Origin: Rhizobium gallicum bv. gallicum R602sp
Lineage (GTDB): Bacteria; Pseudomonadota; Alphaproteobacteria; Rhizobiales; Rhizobiaceae
Reading direction: 5' to 3'
Assembly: GCF_000816845.1 (NCBI RefSeq)
Contig: NZ_CP006879.1
Span: 186,001-250,000 of the forward strand
Length of the DNA stretch: 64,000 nucleotides
Of this stretch, positions 62,948-64,000 are shown piece by piece. The notes beneath the pieces were generated by a model. It did no database searches and was not told the origin of the DNA. It saw only the letters and a list, made by a program, of their open reading frames with translations. Numbering within the stretch: position 1 is the stretch's first letter; each line of letters begins with the position of its first letter. The translations under genes and the position numbers were made by a program.

Positions 62948-64000
62948 GTGCCGAGTAACCGGGTTCCAGATCATGTCCCGCCCGAAATGGTAAGGGACTT
63001 CAGCCTGTTCACGTCTGCTGCCATGCAACGCACAAAAAACGGGGATCCGCACGCAGCTGTCGCTTGCGCCCATGCCGGGCCGCCAATCTTTTTTTCTCCC
63101 TACAACACGCGCGATGGCCGAGGTACCTGGGTCATCACTCGCGCCAACGACCAGCGCAAGTTGCTGCAGGATACCGCAACCTTTTCCAGCCATCGGAGCA
63201 TTTTTGCCTCCGCACTCGGAGAAAACTGGCCGATGATTCCGCTAGAACTCGACCCGCCGGCCCACGGCGTGTTTCGCTCACTACTCAATCCGCTGCTTTC
63301 GCCCAAGCGGGTGATGGCGCTGGAACCGGCTGTCCGTGAGCGAGCGATCGCGCTGATCGACATGATCTCCGCGTCGAGCACAAGTTGCGACGTCATGAAG
63401 GATTTCGCCTTTCCTTTTGCGGTCAGTATCTTCCTTCGTTTTCTGGGCTTGTCCGATGAGCGACTCGACACATTTGTCGGCTGGGCGAAGGATCTGCTCC
63501 ACGGCGACGGCATCAAACGAACGGCAGCTGCCCGGACGATTGTGGCGTTTATCGACGATCTTGCAGCCATGCGCCGCAAGGAACCGGCCGACGATTTCAT
63601 GACCTTCGTCGTGCAGGCAAAGGTCGATGGCCGCCCGCTGAGAGACGAGGAAATCCGCGGCATTGGCGTGCTTCTGTTCGTCGCGGGACTCGACACAGTC
63701 GCAACGGCGATAGGCTTTGACCTGGCCTATCTCGCGCGCAATCCTAGAGACCAGGAATTGCTACGGAGCGAACCCGATCGAATCGTGCTCGCAGCCGAAG
63801 AATTGCTACGCGCCTATTCGACCGTGCAGATGATCCGCGTGGCAACGAAAGATATCGATTTCGAAGGCGCGCCGATCCGTAAGGGAGACTATATTTCCTG
63901 CCCCACGATGATTGCGAATCGTGACCCGGCGGAATTCGAATGTCCCAACACGATCGATTTGGCACGAGAAGACAATCGCCACACCGCTTTTGCCTATGGT
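62948..64000 (+). CDS. Cytochrome P450 (5' part, cut by window end)
   Basis: At least 351 residues of a soluble bacterial cytochrome P450. It starts at GTG (product MPSNRVPDHVPPEMVRDFSL) with AGGAG upstream; ATG at 62987 is the alternative. Visible are LELDPPAHGVFRSLLNPLLS (helix C region), the I-helix oxygen-activation motif in LLFVAGLDTVATAIGF, and the ExxR pair in AAEELLRAYST. The heme-binding cysteine lies beyond the window. Similar P450s on symbiotic plasmids (CYP127-like, by recollection) have no settled substrate. No start of a gibberellin operon can be confirmed from here. Confidence 0.9.
   Translation, partial: MPSNRVPDHVPPEMVRDFSLFTSAAMQRTKNGDPHAAVACAHAGPPIFFSPYNTRDGRGTWVITRANDQRKLLQDTATFSSHRSIFASALGENWPMIPLELDPPAHGVFRSLLNPLLSPKRVMALEPAVRERAIALIDMISASSTSCDVMKDFAFPFAVSIFLRFLGLSDERLDTFVGWAKDLLHGDGIKRTAAARTIVAFIDDLAAMRRKEPADDFMTFVVQAKVDGRPLRDEEIRGIGVLLFVAGLDTVATAIGFDLAYLARNPRDQELLRSEPDRIVLAAEELLRAYSTVQMIRVATKDIDFEGAPIRKGDYISCPTMIANRDPAEFECPNTIDLAREDNRHTAFAYG

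Noticed and set aside
1..64000. CRISPR arrays, rRNA or tRNA genes
   Set aside because: No regularly spaced repeats and no rRNA or tRNA sequence was recognised on reading; a tRNA scan was not possible.
62948..64000. Start of a gibberellin biosynthesis operon
   Set aside because: The P450 does not carry features that I can assign to the CYP112/114/117 set, and the downstream genes are outside the window.

Overview
The window reads as part of a symbiotic plasmid or island from a fast-growing rhizobium (Alphaproteobacteria, Rhizobium/Sinorhizobium type). It carries a full Nod-factor operon behind a textbook nod box, an oxygen-sensing fixL-fixJ-fixK set, many nif and fix genes behind sigma54/NifA promoters, and a plasmid repC. 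The gene order nodABCSUIJ, then nodH and nodPQ, recalls Rhizobium tropici-type symbiotic plasmids. That is recollection; no search was run, and strain and species cannot be fixed from the sequence alone.

Layout. (1) 1-4.6 kb: hemN facing away from fixL-fixJ-fixK, a microaerobic respiration control module. (2) 4.6-11.7 kb: accessory DNA with an IS110 remnant, two paralogous XRE-type regulators, a lone repC with what looks like its antisense counter-transcript RNA, a HEPN-like small protein, and long stretches without recognisable genes. (3) 11.7-26.3 kb: a nodD stump, nod box, nodABCSUIJ, a Tas-like aldo/keto reductase, nodH, nodPQ, then a HisC-like aminotransferase and a luciferase-like monooxygenase. 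The predicted Nod factor is N-methylated, carbamoylated and sulfated. (4) 26.3-33 kb: accessory DNA with an orphan TagO-like protein, an AlpA-like regulator, hypotheticals, a decayed LigD-type DNA ligase, a DUF433/PIN toxin-antitoxin pair and an IS5-type remnant.

(5) 33-52.2 kb: nitrogen-fixation region. On the minus strand lie nifA, nifB-fdxN-nifZ-fixU plus a SIR2-like gene, fixABCX, nifW, iscN-nifU-nifS-nifV and prxS-rpoN; nifQ is on the plus strand. Five sigma54 -24/-12 elements have the conserved GG-N10-GC spacing, and several NifA upstream sites (TGT-N10-ACA) are visible. Decay is clear: nifU is frameshifted, nifV is internally deleted, and a second degenerate iscN plus promoter block lies upstream of nifW. 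A frameshifted glycine-rich-domain-like gene and a frameshifted glycosyltransferase sit between the two iscN copies. nifHDK and nifEN are not in the window.

(6) 52.2-64 kb: a secreted glycerophosphodiester phosphodiesterase, an unknown secreted protein, and a catabolic cluster (inositol-monophosphatase-like enzyme, TIM-barrel isomerase, Afu/Fbp-type ABC transporter, divergent ROK regulator) that may take up a phosphorylated sugar or polyol. The window ends inside a cytochrome P450 gene.

Regulatory logic, inferred: low oxygen acts through FixL/FixJ on fixK, which probably acts on hemN. NifA with RpoN, both encoded here, drives nifB, fixABCX, nifW, iscN-nifUS and prxS-rpoN. NodD drives the nod operon but must come from elsewhere, because the local nodD is a stump.
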